From: Xenorhabdus doucetiae
GTDB lineage: Bacteria; Pseudomonadota; Gammaproteobacteria; Enterobacterales; Enterobacteriaceae
Direction of reading: 5' to 3'
Assembly: GCF_000968195.1 (NCBI RefSeq)
Contig: NZ_FO704550.1
Location: 930,001-994,000, forward strand
DNA length: 64,000 nucleotides
The notes beneath the pieces were generated by a model. It had not been told where the DNA came from, did no database searches, and saw only the letters and a list, made by a program, of their open reading frames with translations. Position 1 is the first letter of the stretch; each line of letters opens with the position of its first letter. Of this stretch, positions 8,185-17,133 are shown in pieces. Both the position numbers and the translations under genes were made by a program.

Positions 8185-9347
8185 TCTATTACCTTTATTT
8201 TAATTCTAGTACCATTTGGTAAATCTGATAATATACTGCCGATACTTGAATCTGCCCCTCTATTATCACTAGGATCTATATACCTTACACTAGCGTTTTT
8301 ACCACCTTCTTTAAACATTGCCATTGGCCACTCATCCCGATCTTTTCCTTTTACTGTTGGTATACCTTTCAAACTAAGCTTTCTATTTGTTTTGGTCATA
8401 TCTCTTTTTATGGTCACAATATCAGCATGTCCATTACCTATTGCATCAGATATATGCCCAAAAGTTTGAGGATATTCAGAACGTTTCAATGTCAAAACAT
8501 AATCATGATCAACAGCATCAACTTTAGCTAAGCAACATCCCGCCAACCCGAACGGATCAATCCATTTTGATGGATTGTGCACATACCCGTACGGATTAAA
8601 CCCGCCTGCCAAATTCAGGGGGTCTGCTGAGATGTACTGCGCGGTCTCCGGTGAATAATAACGAAAGCGGTTATAATACAACCCGCTCTCTTCATCCTCA
8701 TATTGCCCGCAGAACCGCAGGTTACAGTTAACATGATAATCCGGATTATTGGAAGCGATGACCTGAAAACGTTCCGCTTTGCCCCACGTTTTTAGTCGTT
8801 GTGCCCAAACCAGTACCCCTTCCTCGGACAACATCTCGCGCACAGTACCCTGATGGTCACTGACAATATAGTGTAGCTTGCCTTTTTCAAAGCGTGCTGA
8901 CGGCGTGAGGGCACCCGGTTCGTAGAGCCAGCGGACACGCTGATCGTCTACCGGCGTACCATCGGCGTAAATCGGCGTTTCTTCGATAAGTCGGTCGCCG
9001 CTCCACAGGTAATCCTGCCCCATGATGGCATCGGCTCTTGGCGCTAAATCCGGTTTTCCAGCTAACCACCTTTGCAGGTTGGTGGCGGTGAGTTTTCCGT
9101 CGTGAACCTTGAGCTTACGTATTCGTCTGCCAAACGGATCATAGGCATAGCGCCAGCGCGAACCGTCCGGGGTTTCGAAGTGGGTAAGCTGGTTTTGCGT
9201 ATCCCAGCGGTAGCGCCAGACCTGTGGGCGGAAGCCGTCACGTTGTTCGGTTTTTTCCACCAGACGCCCATTGTCATCATAGCGATAGCGGATATCGCCT
9301 TGCTGCACCACCCGCCCGGCTTTCTGACGCTGCGTCATTTGTTCCAT
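8181..9347 (-). pseudogene. Orphan Rhs C-terminal piece with NucA/NucB-type DNase toxin tip
   Basis: 388 codons. Residues 1-268 are the end of an Rhs core with YD repeats, almost identical to the full-length rhs at 12500-17122 and ending in the hinge KWIDPFGL. Residues 269-388 are a different toxin tip: after a short linker come DRDEWPMAMFKEGGKNASV, DPSDNRGADSSIGSILSDL and GTRIKIKV, the signature of the NucA/NucB deoxyribonucleases. The fragment has lost the Rhs N-terminus and cannot be loaded by itself, but the tip plus immunity gene could be swapped onto the intact rhs by recombination through the shared core. The core breaks out of frame with the upstream piece at about 9347-9365. Confidence 0.8.
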
Positions 9348-9886
9348 CGCACCGTAGGCATCGGGTTATAGCCGAAGTGCAGGGTATGGCCATCCACACT
9401 TTCACTGACAGGACGCCCGGTCAGGTTATCCCATTTGCGTGTGATTTCCCGCCCGTTGATACGTTCACAGGTCAGCAGGCCAGTGGTGTTGTCATATTCA
9501 TACTCGACAACCGCATCGGCATTGGTGGCTTTCACCAATTGGTGCCGTTTGTTGTAGGCGTAAGTGGTGGTGTCTTTAAGCACCCTCTGATTTTCTTCCG
9601 GCTGCCAGCTTTCCTGCCTGACCAGCAAGCCTGCGGCGGAATAGTGCCAGCGAAGTTGCTGACCGTCAGGGTATTGAGTCAGTACCCGGCGTCCCAGCTT
9701 ATCGTACTGGTATTCAAGGGTACGGCCGGTAAAATCGGTCTCCCGGATAATCTGCCCCGCCGCATCCCGCTCATAGCGGTACACCTCCCCGGTGGAGGCG
9801 GTGACGCTACTCAGACGGGTGAGCTTGTCATAGCCAAAGTGCAGGGTGGTGCCATCCGGCAATTCAACTTCGGTCAGGCTGCCGGC
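9348..9886 (-). pseudogene. Deleted and frameshifted Rhs core segment
   Basis: Continues the Rhs core upstream of the NucA tip but in another frame. Two internal deletions relative to the intact rhs are visible. ELPDG is joined to TTLHFGYDK, skipping the 40 or so residues between two similar YD-repeat motifs. HTLHFGYNPM is joined to the MEQMTQRQ block with loss of about 130 residues and of the frame, at a short shared GCATCG/CCATCG sequence. At 9881-9887 the homology stops abruptly at a SymE remnant. Recombination between repeats is the likely cause. Confidence 0.75.
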
Positions 9887-10057
9887 TTTGAGATTGGCGG
9901 CTCGGTCACGGTGAAGATCATGGACGGCTGTCTGGTGTTGATCCCTGACAGTGACGAGACCAACAGCCTCAGGCAGCAATACCAGCTCTAGCGGGTGCAA
10001 ATCAGTGAAATTAAGCTGCAGATGCGCGAGCTGATTGGGGATTACAAAAGCCGCTAA
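9881..10057 (+). pseudogene. SymE-like C-terminal remnant with an in-frame amber stop
   Basis: The plus strand reads AGFEIGGSVTVKIMDGCLVL, then IPDSDETNSLRQQYQL, TAG, RVQISEIKLQMRELIGDYKSR and TAA. This is the SymE core and its C-terminal helix, kept in one frame across a TAG at 9989. The 5' half is replaced by Rhs core sequence on the opposite strand, so a SymE gene was broken when the rhs fragment was joined here. Confidence 0.65.
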
Positions 10058-10087
10058 GGGCAGGGAGTGAGCCGCTCTTAACAGAAC

Positions 10088-10126
10088 AAAGCCGGAAGAT
10101 CACGGGGATCTTTCCGGCCTTTTGCT
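10088..10126 (-). terminator. Repeated cassette terminator, copy 1
   Basis: GCCGGAAGATC at 10091-10101 pairs with GATCTTTCCGGC at 10107-10118, with a one-base bulge, and a T run follows on the minus strand. It lies 16 bases after the stop of the immunity gene at 10142. Near-identical hairpins occur at 11160 and 11930, each after another immunity gene. Confidence 0.7.
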
Positions 10127-10141
10127 TTTAAGCTTAACCAA

Positions 10142-10564
10142 TTATTGTTGTTTATATGAAATAATAATGTATGACATACCTGATCTATTATCGTCCACAG
10201 ACTGAATATTTCCCCACAGGAAAAAAAGTTTCTCTGATGAACCAAATAATGATTTTAATAAATTATCATTTATTAATTTGTTTCTGATTTGGTTTTCGTT
10301 CGTAAAGACATTGATTTCATTCTCTTTCTTCTTGTTAAATGGAAGTAACTTAATAAAATCAATAATCCCATCTTGGAAAACAACACTGACAATGTAATTT
10401 ATATTTAAAAATAGCATGTTATCTATTGAATAGCTGACCCTACCTTCAAAGTCATACACTTTTCTAGGATTAAGATCTAATGTTAGGGCTATAAAGTTAT
10501 CCAATGTAATCAGTGGATTTATTATTATTCCATTTAAACTTATATCACCATTAATATATATCAT
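10142..10564 (-). CDS. Putative immunity protein for the adjacent Rhs tip
   Basis: 140 residues, unrecognised family, beginning MIYINGDISLNGIIINPLIT and rich in beta-strand residues. It overlaps the upstream tip gene by 4 bases (ATGA) and is followed by the repeated cassette terminator, the arrangement of an immunity gene. It has no signal peptide, so it would act in the cytoplasm. The role is inferred from position only. Confidence 0.6.
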   Translation of the reverse strand: MIYINGDISLNGIIINPLITLDNFIALTLDLNPRKVYDFEGRVSYSIDNMLFLNINYIVSVVFQDGIIDFIKLLPFNKKKENEINVFTNENQIRNKLINDNLLKSLFGSSEKLFFLWGNIQSVDDNRSGMSYIIISYKQQ

Positions 10565-10999
10565 TTTATTAATTTCACCGAGTGTAAAGGTTCTAGAATT
10601 CCCTCATAATCTTTAATAACAATTTGAGGTAATCCGCCGGCCCCATGTTGAGGATTAGCCCTAACTATACCGAATGCCGCTGGTGTATCTTCTAAAACTC
10701 TATAAGCAGTCATACCGGGTCTATATCCGAATTGTGGATGAGGCATTACTTGTAAGCCTTTAAATACACCTTCTTGAGAGAATCCACTTCTTTCTATAGC
10801 CCGAACTGTAGTATAAAAATTACCTTGCCCCGGAGCACCAGCCATTAATATTGTGCCTTTTTTAACCGTGATATCTTTAAAGCGATCAACACCAGGATAT
10901 TCTCCCTGCCCTTGCCAACTTCTTGCAAACTCTGATGGTGACTGAGTAGACGCTGCTTTAACCTCAGATGTTGAACTCAATCCATAAGGATCTTCGGGA
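10561..10999 (-). pseudogene. Orphan Rhs toxin tip (unknown activity)
   Basis: About 146 codons starting inside the Rhs hinge (DPYGLSSTSEVKAAS), with no Rhs core before it: the upstream sequence is unrelated, so this is a displaced C-terminal tip. An ATG at 10980 is not a natural start; the hinge reads through it. The toxin part has YPGVDRFKDITVKKGTIL, GQGNFYTT, PHPQFGYRPGMTAYRVLED and GAGGLPQIVIKDY. The ordering of a Gly-rich turn, a GYRP loop and a C-terminal GG-x-PQ-x-VI strand is reminiscent of NAD-degrading TNT-like tips, but I cannot confirm this. It pairs with the immunity gene at 10142. Confidence 0.6.
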
Positions 11000-11159
11000 T
11001 TGCACCGACACGACCATACTTTTTAGACGGGATTTTTTCTTTTAATATTAGTTTATTAAAGAACTGTTTTTACCTGTTCCGCTCACCCCCGCGAATTTAA
11101 AACACCAATATGCATTTTTGAGATTTTTTGCCGATGTGAGCGGCTCTAAAAAAAGAAGA

Positions 11160-11200
11160 AAGCCGGAAGATCACGGGGATCTTCCTGATTTTATTTTAGC
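11160..11200 (-). terminator. Repeated cassette terminator, copy 2
   Basis: GCCGGAAGATC at 11162-11172 and GATCTTCC at 11178-11185 form the same stem as the hairpin at 10088, with a degenerate outer part (CTGA instead of CGGC). It follows the stop of the immunity-like gene at 11208. Confidence 0.55.
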
Positions 11201-11207
11201 TAATAAA

Positions 11208-11624
11208 TCAGTTGTTTTGTCGAAATGATTCAAACCATTCATAATGAAATTTTTCTTGCTCTTCTGGAGAAACGTCAACATCTTTATCTTCGAAATCAAA
11301 TATATGAACCTGATTTTCAGGCAAACCACGTTGACCTAATGTAGTTTCATAGGCTACCCTACCTAAACCCATATCTCTCTGCATTGCAGATGGAAACACG
11401 TTTATTTTTGCTCCTTTACAAAGAAAAATTATATCTTTTAATTGATTTCTTAATTCTGCGAAACATGAAAAATAGTCAGTGTCATTTGATTCTGCCAATT
11501 GATTATTATTATGAAATATTTTTAAGCAACAATGTCTACCAGGAGAAGTGATCAAATGTAATTCAGCTTCCTCCATTTTCCCATTTATTATTATCTTGAC
11601 TTTTCTTTTATATACGTCTGTCAT
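11208..11624 (-). CDS. Orphan immunity-like protein
   Basis: 138 residues, no family recognised. The N-terminal half is beta-rich (YKRKVKIIINGKMEEAELHL), and the C-terminal half is acidic (FDFEDKDVDVSPEEQEKFHY), as in many immunity proteins that mimic nucleic acid. Its ATG overlaps by ATGA the stop of a 35-codon tip remnant at 11621-11728. This shows it was once the immunity partner of a now-deleted Rhs tip. It could still protect against sibling strains that carry the full toxin. Confidence 0.6.
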   Translation of the reverse strand: MTDVYKRKVKIIINGKMEEAELHLITSPGRHCCLKIFHNNNQLAESNDTDYFSCFAELRNQLKDIIFLCKGAKINVFPSAMQRDMGLGRVAYETTLGQRGLPENQVHIFDFEDKDVDVSPEEQEKFHYEWFESFRQNN

Positions 11625-11728
11625 TTTCCATACCTTTTCGGATTTAAACTACTATAGTTACCCATTTTCTCATTTGCTCTCACTGGAGTTACACCTAATC
11701 TGTTTTCAGATTTTACCCCTCTAGGCAT
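11621..11728 (-). pseudogene. C-terminal end of a lost Rhs toxin tip
   Basis: A 35-codon frame reading GVKSENRLGVTPVRANEKMG and ending NPKRYGK, then TGA overlapping the ATG of the next gene. The short length, the coupling to an immunity gene and the position in the cassette array suggest the final residues of a toxin domain. I see nothing recognisable in the rest of the 11729-11930 stretch. Confidence 0.4.
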
Positions 11729-11929
11729 AACAATTTACACCTCTCCAGAAAATGGCGATTTTTCACCCAATGCCTTGTTTGCATCTATACCATGGTTAGT
11801 TTTCATGGTGTACATATAGCAGTGTTTTTGACTATAGTTTGTTGAAAAAACAGTGATTTTATTCGGATCAATAGCATGCCACATCAATTAGTGCTGGCAT
11901 GGCTCGGGTTCGCCGCACGGTAAAACAAC

Positions 11930-11970
11930 AAAGCCGGAAGATCGCATGGATCTTTCCGGCCTTGTATTTT
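11930..11970 (-). terminator. Repeated cassette terminator, copy 3
   Basis: GCCGGAAGATC at 11933-11943 pairs with GATCTTTCCGGC at 11949-11960. It sits just after the stop of the immunity gene at 11969. Copies 1 and 3 differ mainly in the loop. Confidence 0.7.
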
Positions 11971-12205
11971 ATCCATACATTCTTTTTATATCAGAAACAT
12001 AAATCCATAAACGTTGGCATGCATCTTCTTCTTTTTCAAACGATTCTACCCAACTACGTGCACCTCTTTCTGAATGATAGACTAGCCAGTATCCATCTTC
12101 ATAAGTGAGACAAATTTTATCATCGGGAGCCCCCCCCTCAAGTGAGTAGTAAGATGATGAGACTTTATTTTCCCTCAAACGTGTTCTCAGATCTTCTTTA
12201 TTCAT
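11969..12205 (-). CDS. Orphan immunity protein, Imm59-like
   Basis: 78 residues from the ATG at 12205 (MNKEDLRTRLRENKV); the ATG at 12241 adds an unrelated-looking leader. The pattern YSLEGGAPDDKICLTYEDGY, WLVYHSERGARSWVESFEKE then EDACQRLWIYVSDI resembles the Imm59 type of small immunity proteins. No toxin tip precedes it; its upstream neighbour is the immunity gene of the intact rhs. It is thus an unpaired immunity gene kept in the array. Family match from memory, moderate. Confidence 0.6.
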   Translation of the reverse strand: MNKEDLRTRLRENKVSSSYYSLEGGAPDDKICLTYEDGYWLVYHSERGARSWVESFEKEEDACQRLWIYVSDIKRMYG

Positions 12206-12267
12206 TGATATACCTAGGGTCTGTTGATGTTTTAAGGTCATAATTCAATCAACCCACATCGGTAGCG

Positions 12268-12495
12268 TTAAGGTCCATAAAAATGCATTAATGTATCAAG
12301 AATACGCCAGTCTTCTTTTGTTAATTCTCTTTTTTCCATATGATCATATCTGTAGCGTATTCCTTTCATTGGGATACCATATGGATGACTTTTTGCTGAC
12401 TGCATTAAATCATCAATATCACTCTCGTGTATTAATGTTCTTTTGAGTAGCTGATGAAGCATTATTTCGGCATCTTTTCTTTCCAGCATATTCAT
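12268..12495 (-). CDS. Immunity protein of the intact Rhs
   Basis: 75 residues, starting MNMLERKDAEIMLHQLLKRT at 12495 and overlapping the rhs stop by a few bases; GGAG lies just upstream of the ATG. A longer frame to 12579 would run through the rhs gene and is not favoured. It is mostly helical, ending REL-TKEDWRILDTLMHFYGP. Position directly after the toxin tip identifies it as the cognate immunity gene. I do not recognise the family. Confidence 0.7.
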   Translation of the reverse strand: MNMLERKDAEIMLHQLLKRTLIHESDIDDLMQSAKSHPYGIPMKGIRYRYDHMEKRELTKEDWRILDTLMHFYGP

Positions 12496-12499
12496 TATA

Positions 12500-15400
12500 T
12501 TACTCCGGTAAAATTTTAACTGAATCAAAGTTAATAACTCGCCAATCTGCATGCAACTGCCTTGCTCCGCCTTTTCCAAACTCAGGGTAAGCTTCTGTAA
12601 ATGGCTCTAAGCGAGTTTTTACGTCATCACCTTTCCAGTAAGGCACCCTAACTTGCGGAACACCTTTTTCATATAACTGTAAGGTATCGAATTTGCCTAT
12701 AAGTCGGGCATCACTCCATTCTGGAGATATTTGCAACTTATCTCTTGCCACACTTCCAGAAGGAAATTTATCAAATGCAATATAAGTAGCAGGAGCAGAT
12801 TTGTTGTTTATAGTTGGAGTAACCCATTCATTCACAGAGCCGTCTTTCTCTAGGTATTTCATATGGCGATATCCTGTGGATGGCAATGTTGCACTAGGTC
12901 CATCTGGCCCGACATAAAAATCAGGCTTATTTGCAACCTGTGACGTCCCACTCAGCCCATACGGATCTATCCATTTTGATGGATTGTGCACATACCCGTA
13001 CGGATTAAACCCGCCTGCCAAATTCAGGGGGTCTGCTGAGATGTACTGCGCGGTCTCCGGTGAATAATAACGAAAGCGGTTATAATACAACCCGCTCTCT
13101 TCATCCTCATATTGCCCGCAGAACCGCAGGTTACAGTTAACATGATAATCCGGATTATTGGAAGCGATGACCTGAAAACGTTCCGCTTTGCCCCACGTTT
13201 TTAGTCGTTGTGCCCAAACCAGTACCCCTTCCTCGGACAACATCTCGCGCACAGTACCCTGATGGTCACTGACAATATAGTGTAGCTTGCCTTTTTCAAA
13301 GCGTGCTGACGGCGTGAGGGCACCCGGTTCGTAGAGCCAGCGGACACGCTGATCGTCTACCGGCGTACCATCGGCGTAAATCGGCGTTTCTTCGATAAGT
13401 CGGTCGCCGCTCCACAGGTAATCCTGCCCCATGATGGCATCGGCTCTTGGCGCTAAATCCGGTTTTCCAGCTAACCACCTTTGCAGGTTGGTGGCGGTGA
13501 GTTTTCCGTCGTGAACCTTGAGCTTACGTATTCGTCTGCCAAACGGATCATAGGCATAGCGCCAGCGCGAACCGTCCGGGGTTTCGAAGTGGGTAAGCTG
13601 GTTTTGCGTATCCCAGCGGTAGCGCCAGACCTGTGGGCGGAAGCCGTCACGTTGTTCGGTTTTTTCCACCAGACGCCCAGTGTCATCATAGCGATAGCGG
13701 ATATCGCCTTGCTGCACCACCCGCCCGGCTTTCTGACGCTGCGTCATTTGTTCCATCGCACCGTAGGCATCGACCGGCAAATGTTGGCTCAGGTTACCGT
13801 TAGTGTCATAGCGGAATTGCTCTTCATGCGGGCGCGTGCCCTCGAACAGGGTATGCAGGATTTGGTCGTTGGTGTTGTAGCGGTAGCGGGTTTGCCCCCA
13901 GCGGCTATCGTCAATCACCCGCACATTATGGGCACGGTCGTATTGCCAGCTCCGGTTGACCGCAGAGGCTTGTGGCGGAAAGTGCGGGTCATTTTGAGCC
14001 AGTGTTTCCCTGAAAAAGGGGGTGGCCTGTCCCGCCGACTGATGTGCCAGCAAGCCGATCGCCGTGTAGCGGCTGGCAAGAATAAAGCCGTTGGCACTTT
14101 CGCGTACTGTTTCCCTGCCTAATGCATCATGCCGGAAGGTCAGCGGCGTATGCTGGTTGAGCTGAAAGTGGTTCAGTGCCCCCATCGGGTTATAGCCGAA
14201 GTGCAGGGTATGGCCATCCACACTTTCACTGACAGGACGTCCGGTCAGGTTATCCCATTGGCGCGTGATTTCCCGCCCGTTGATACGCTCACAGGTCGGC
14301 AGGCCAGTGGTCTTATCATACTCATACTCGACAATGGCATCGGCATTGGTGGCTTTCACCAATTGATGCCGTTTGTTGTATTCGTAAGTGGTGGTGTCTT
14401 TAAGCACCCGTTGATTTTCTTCCGGCTGCCAGCTTTCCTGCTTGACCAACAAGCCTGCGGCGGAATAGTGCCAGCGAAGTTGCTGACCATCAGGGTATTG
14501 AGTCAGTACCCGGCGTCCCAGTTTATCGTACTGATATTCAAGGGTACGGCCGGTAAAATCGGTTTCCCGGATAATCTGCCCCGCCGCATCCCGCTCATAG
14601 CGGTACACCTCCCCGGTGGAGGCGGTGACGCTACTCAGACAGGTGAGCTTGTCATAGCCAAAGTGCAGGGTGGTGCCGTCGGGGCGGAGGACGGTGGTCA
14701 GCAGGTCAAACGCGCCGTAAGTGTAACGAGTGGTACGGCCTTCGCCGTCCGTGACCGCCACCACACGCCGCTCGCTGTCATATTCCAGTTGCTGGGTAAC
14801 GCCATCCGGCAACTCAACTTCAGTCAGGCTGCCGTTAAGGCTGGCATGGTCGTTGCTATAACGGTAGTGGGTCTGCTGTTTGAGGGCATCGGTGAATTGG
14901 CGCAGGCGGCCCAGTTCATCCAGTTGCAGGCTCGTGGTTTCGCCATCCGGTGTCATCACGGCGGCCAGCCGTTGTTGCTTATCATAGGCATAGTGCCACT
15001 GGCGTCCATCCGGCAGCAGGCGTTGGCGTAATTCACCGTGGAGACCGTATTGGTATTCTTCTTTGTGCCCCAGCGGGTTAGTCAGCGCGGTCAGGTTGCC
15101 CTGCTCATCATAGTGAAATTGCCAGCGCTCGCCGGTGGGCAGCACACTTTCGATAAGCTGGCCGTGTTCGTCATAACCGTAAGCAAAGGTGTCGCCCGTC
15201 GGCAGTTTGACTTCGGTCAGCGCACCATCAGGGTTGTAATCGAAGGTGGTTATCCCGCCAGCCCGATCGGCTTCCCAGACAATCTGGCTATAGCGCCATT
15301 GGCGGCGGGTGATCCGCCCTAATGGATCGACTTCACGGACAATCAACCCATTGTGATCGTAATGGTATTGGGTTTCACCGCCTTCACCATCCCGATAGGT

Positions 15401-17122
15401 AGTGATGCGTGCCTGATCATCATAGTGGAAATGGTCACACCAATAACCGCTGGGGGAAGTTGTGCTGAGTACGCGTCCTTGTTCATCATAAGTCAGGCTT
15501 AAATCGGTCTGGTCAGTGTCGTGCCAGCGGATCATCCGCCCCTGCACATCATATTCATGCCACAAGTGGTTGTGCTGGAAGGCGTCACATTCATGCAGGT
15601 AGCCTTGCGGATCATAGTGACAGGTCACTAACCGCTGCTGTTTCTGTGGTTCAAGATAATCCACTGTCTGGAGTTGCTGGCCCTGATAGCCCAACACCAG
15701 CCGGAAACCATCCGTGCGTGTGACTTCAATCAGTTGCGACTGTTTATCGTAGATAAACTGAATTGTGTTCTGACGGCGATCGGTGATCGCGGACAGTCTG
15801 CGGATATTGCCGACAGCTTGGTTGAAATGGTAGCTAAGCTGGGCGCGGCGATCAGTCAGTTGCAATTCGCCATTCAGTTCCCCCGTCAGCACGTAATGAG
15901 GAATATGCTGGTTACGGGCGAGCACCGTGTTATCCGGCGTGCTGAAATCGTAAATCACGCCGTCGGCATCAGTAAAATTTACCTTACCATCGGCCAGTTC
16001 CAACTGACGTGACCAGTCATCCGCCCATTTCGATCCAAACAGGCCGCTGAACTTAGCGGTGGAACGATAGGTGCGGGTCAGGGTGATGGGTAACAATCCG
16101 GGAATGACGATAACCGGCCAGACTTGCAGGAAGTCCCCGGTGGCCATATCGACAGGATCACCTTCTGGCGTGGTTTTGTTGTTATTTTGCCCTTCTTTGC
16201 TATTGGACTTGTTGTCAACGGAATCTTGTTTGTTGTTTTGGGGTTTGGTGGGGGCGGCTGTCTCTGCTGTCTCTGTCGATTTCCCCTCAATACTGGCACC
16301 TTTAGTGTCCCCCGCAGCCTGCGTTTCAGTTTTCGCCGTGATTTTAACTTCTTGTTTGGTGGCCTGTTTACCGAGTTTAAAAAAGGAGCCAATGCCTTTA
16401 AGTATACCGGGTATTTCGCCCACCAAAGATACAGTCATACCTGTATCAAATGCCATTTCCCCGCCTTTCTGCATCGGGTTATCAAAACTTTTTCGTTTTG
16501 AGTCCAGATTAAATTCTTGGATATTTTGAGATATGGCGGTACCCGTGTTGCGTACACTTTCGGCGGGGCGTTTCTGCCCGAAAGCTTCCAGTTCAGCAGC
16601 ACGGGCTTGGGCGTCCAACGCAGAGGCATTCCCTTGCAATTTTGTCACCGCTTCTGCGGCATCGACAGCCAGATTATTGGCACGTTTTGCTGCGCCGATA
16701 GCGAAATCAGTCGCACGAAACTTATCGACATTCTGGCGGGTATTATCTGCCACAGCACGTAGGTTTTCTGCTGCTTTTTTCTGTCCAGTCATTTCCAATA
16801 TGGCAGCACGTTCTTCTGCATCTGCATCTATAGAATTGACCATGCCCGTGTCAAAGTAATCTCTTATCTGCTCCCAAACCCCTTTTTCTTCTTTAGTTTC
16901 TGGTAGTACCACTGTATTGGCCTCATGGGGAGGATTAGTTGCCTGTGGTGCCTGTCCGATAATTTTACCGATGGTATTGCCTTCCCCGGTCGGACTGTCA
17001 TCCCGAACCTTTTGGGGTAACGGGGAATTCGGTTTAGGGGGGACAATATCCTTTGTGTTGGCCGGTTCTTCTGCCTTGTCTACGGCTTTGTTGTCTGTTC
17101 CGGCCCCGTTGTTTTCTGCCAT
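12500..17122 (-). CDS. Full-length Rhs toxin of a T6SS cargo locus
   Basis: 1540 residues. Residues 1-330 are an Ala/Lys/Gln-rich N-terminal region with no clear PAAR domain. The conserved entry GDPVDMATGDFLQVWPV (about 335) starts the Rhs shell, with some 30 YD repeats up to the hinge NPSKWIDPYGL at about 1390. The last 150 residues are a variable tip (PDFYVGPDGPSATLPSTGY, QISPEWSDARLIGKFDTLQL, EFGKGGARQLHADWRV) of unrecognised activity. Rhs shells enclose and autoproteolytically release such tips. The gene follows vgrG, DUF2169 and DUF4150 genes on the same strand, so delivery by the type VI system on the VgrG spike is likely. Its core is duplicated at 8181-9886. Confidence 0.92.
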   Translation of the reverse strand: MAENNGAGTDNKAVDKAEEPANTKDIVPPKPNSPLPQKVRDDSPTGEGNTIGKIIGQAPQATNPPHEANTVVLPETKEEKGVWEQIRDYFDTGMVNSIDADAEERAAILEMTGQKKAAENLRAVADNTRQNVDKFRATDFAIGAAKRANNLAVDAAEAVTKLQGNASALDAQARAAELEAFGQKRPAESVRNTGTAISQNIQEFNLDSKRKSFDNPMQKGGEMAFDTGMTVSLVGEIPGILKGIGSFFKLGKQATKQEVKITAKTETQAAGDTKGASIEGKSTETAETAAPTKPQNNKQDSVDNKSNSKEGQNNNKTTPEGDPVDMATGDFLQVWPVIVIPGLLPITLTRTYRSTAKFSGLFGSKWADDWSRQLELADGKVNFTDADGVIYDFSTPDNTVLARNQHIPHYVLTGELNGELQLTDRRAQLSYHFNQAVGNIRRLSAITDRRQNTIQFIYDKQSQLIEVTRTDGFRLVLGYQGQQLQTVDYLEPQKQQRLVTCHYDPQGYLHECDAFQHNHLWHEYDVQGRMIRWHDTDQTDLSLTYDEQGRVLSTTSPSGYWCDHFHYDDQARITTYRDGEGGETQYHYDHNGLIVREVDPLGRITRRQWRYSQIVWEADRAGGITTFDYNPDGALTEVKLPTGDTFAYGYDEHGQLIESVLPTGERWQFHYDEQGNLTALTNPLGHKEEYQYGLHGELRQRLLPDGRQWHYAYDKQQRLAAVMTPDGETTSLQLDELGRLRQFTDALKQQTHYRYSNDHASLNGSLTEVELPDGVTQQLEYDSERRVVAVTDGEGRTTRYTYGAFDLLTTVLRPDGTTLHFGYDKLTCLSSVTASTGEVYRYERDAAGQIIRETDFTGRTLEYQYDKLGRRVLTQYPDGQQLRWHYSAAGLLVKQESWQPEENQRVLKDTTTYEYNKRHQLVKATNADAIVEYEYDKTTGLPTCERINGREITRQWDNLTGRPVSESVDGHTLHFGYNPMGALNHFQLNQHTPLTFRHDALGRETVRESANGFILASRYTAIGLLAHQSAGQATPFFRETLAQNDPHFPPQASAVNRSWQYDRAHNVRVIDDSRWGQTRYRYNTNDQILHTLFEGTRPHEEQFRYDTNGNLSQHLPVDAYGAMEQMTQRQKAGRVVQQGDIRYRYDDTGRLVEKTEQRDGFRPQVWRYRWDTQNQLTHFETPDGSRWRYAYDPFGRRIRKLKVHDGKLTATNLQRWLAGKPDLAPRADAIMGQDYLWSGDRLIEETPIYADGTPVDDQRVRWLYEPGALTPSARFEKGKLHYIVSDHQGTVREMLSEEGVLVWAQRLKTWGKAERFQVIASNNPDYHVNCNLRFCGQYEDEESGLYYNRFRYYSPETAQYISADPLNLAGGFNPYGYVHNPSKWIDPYGLSGTSQVANKPDFYVGPDGPSATLPSTGYRHMKYLEKDGSVNEWVTPTINNKSAPATYIAFDKFPSGSVARDKLQISPEWSDARLIGKFDTLQLYEKGVPQVRVPYWKGDDVKTRLEPFTEAYPEFGKGGARQLHADWRVINFDSVKILPE

Positions 17123-17133
17123 GGTTTCCGTCC

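Noticed and set aside
13481..15322. Long plus-strand frames opposite the rhs gene
   Set aside because: They are antisense shadows of the repetitive, GC-richer Rhs core, lack ribosome binding sites and recur identically opposite the second core copy.
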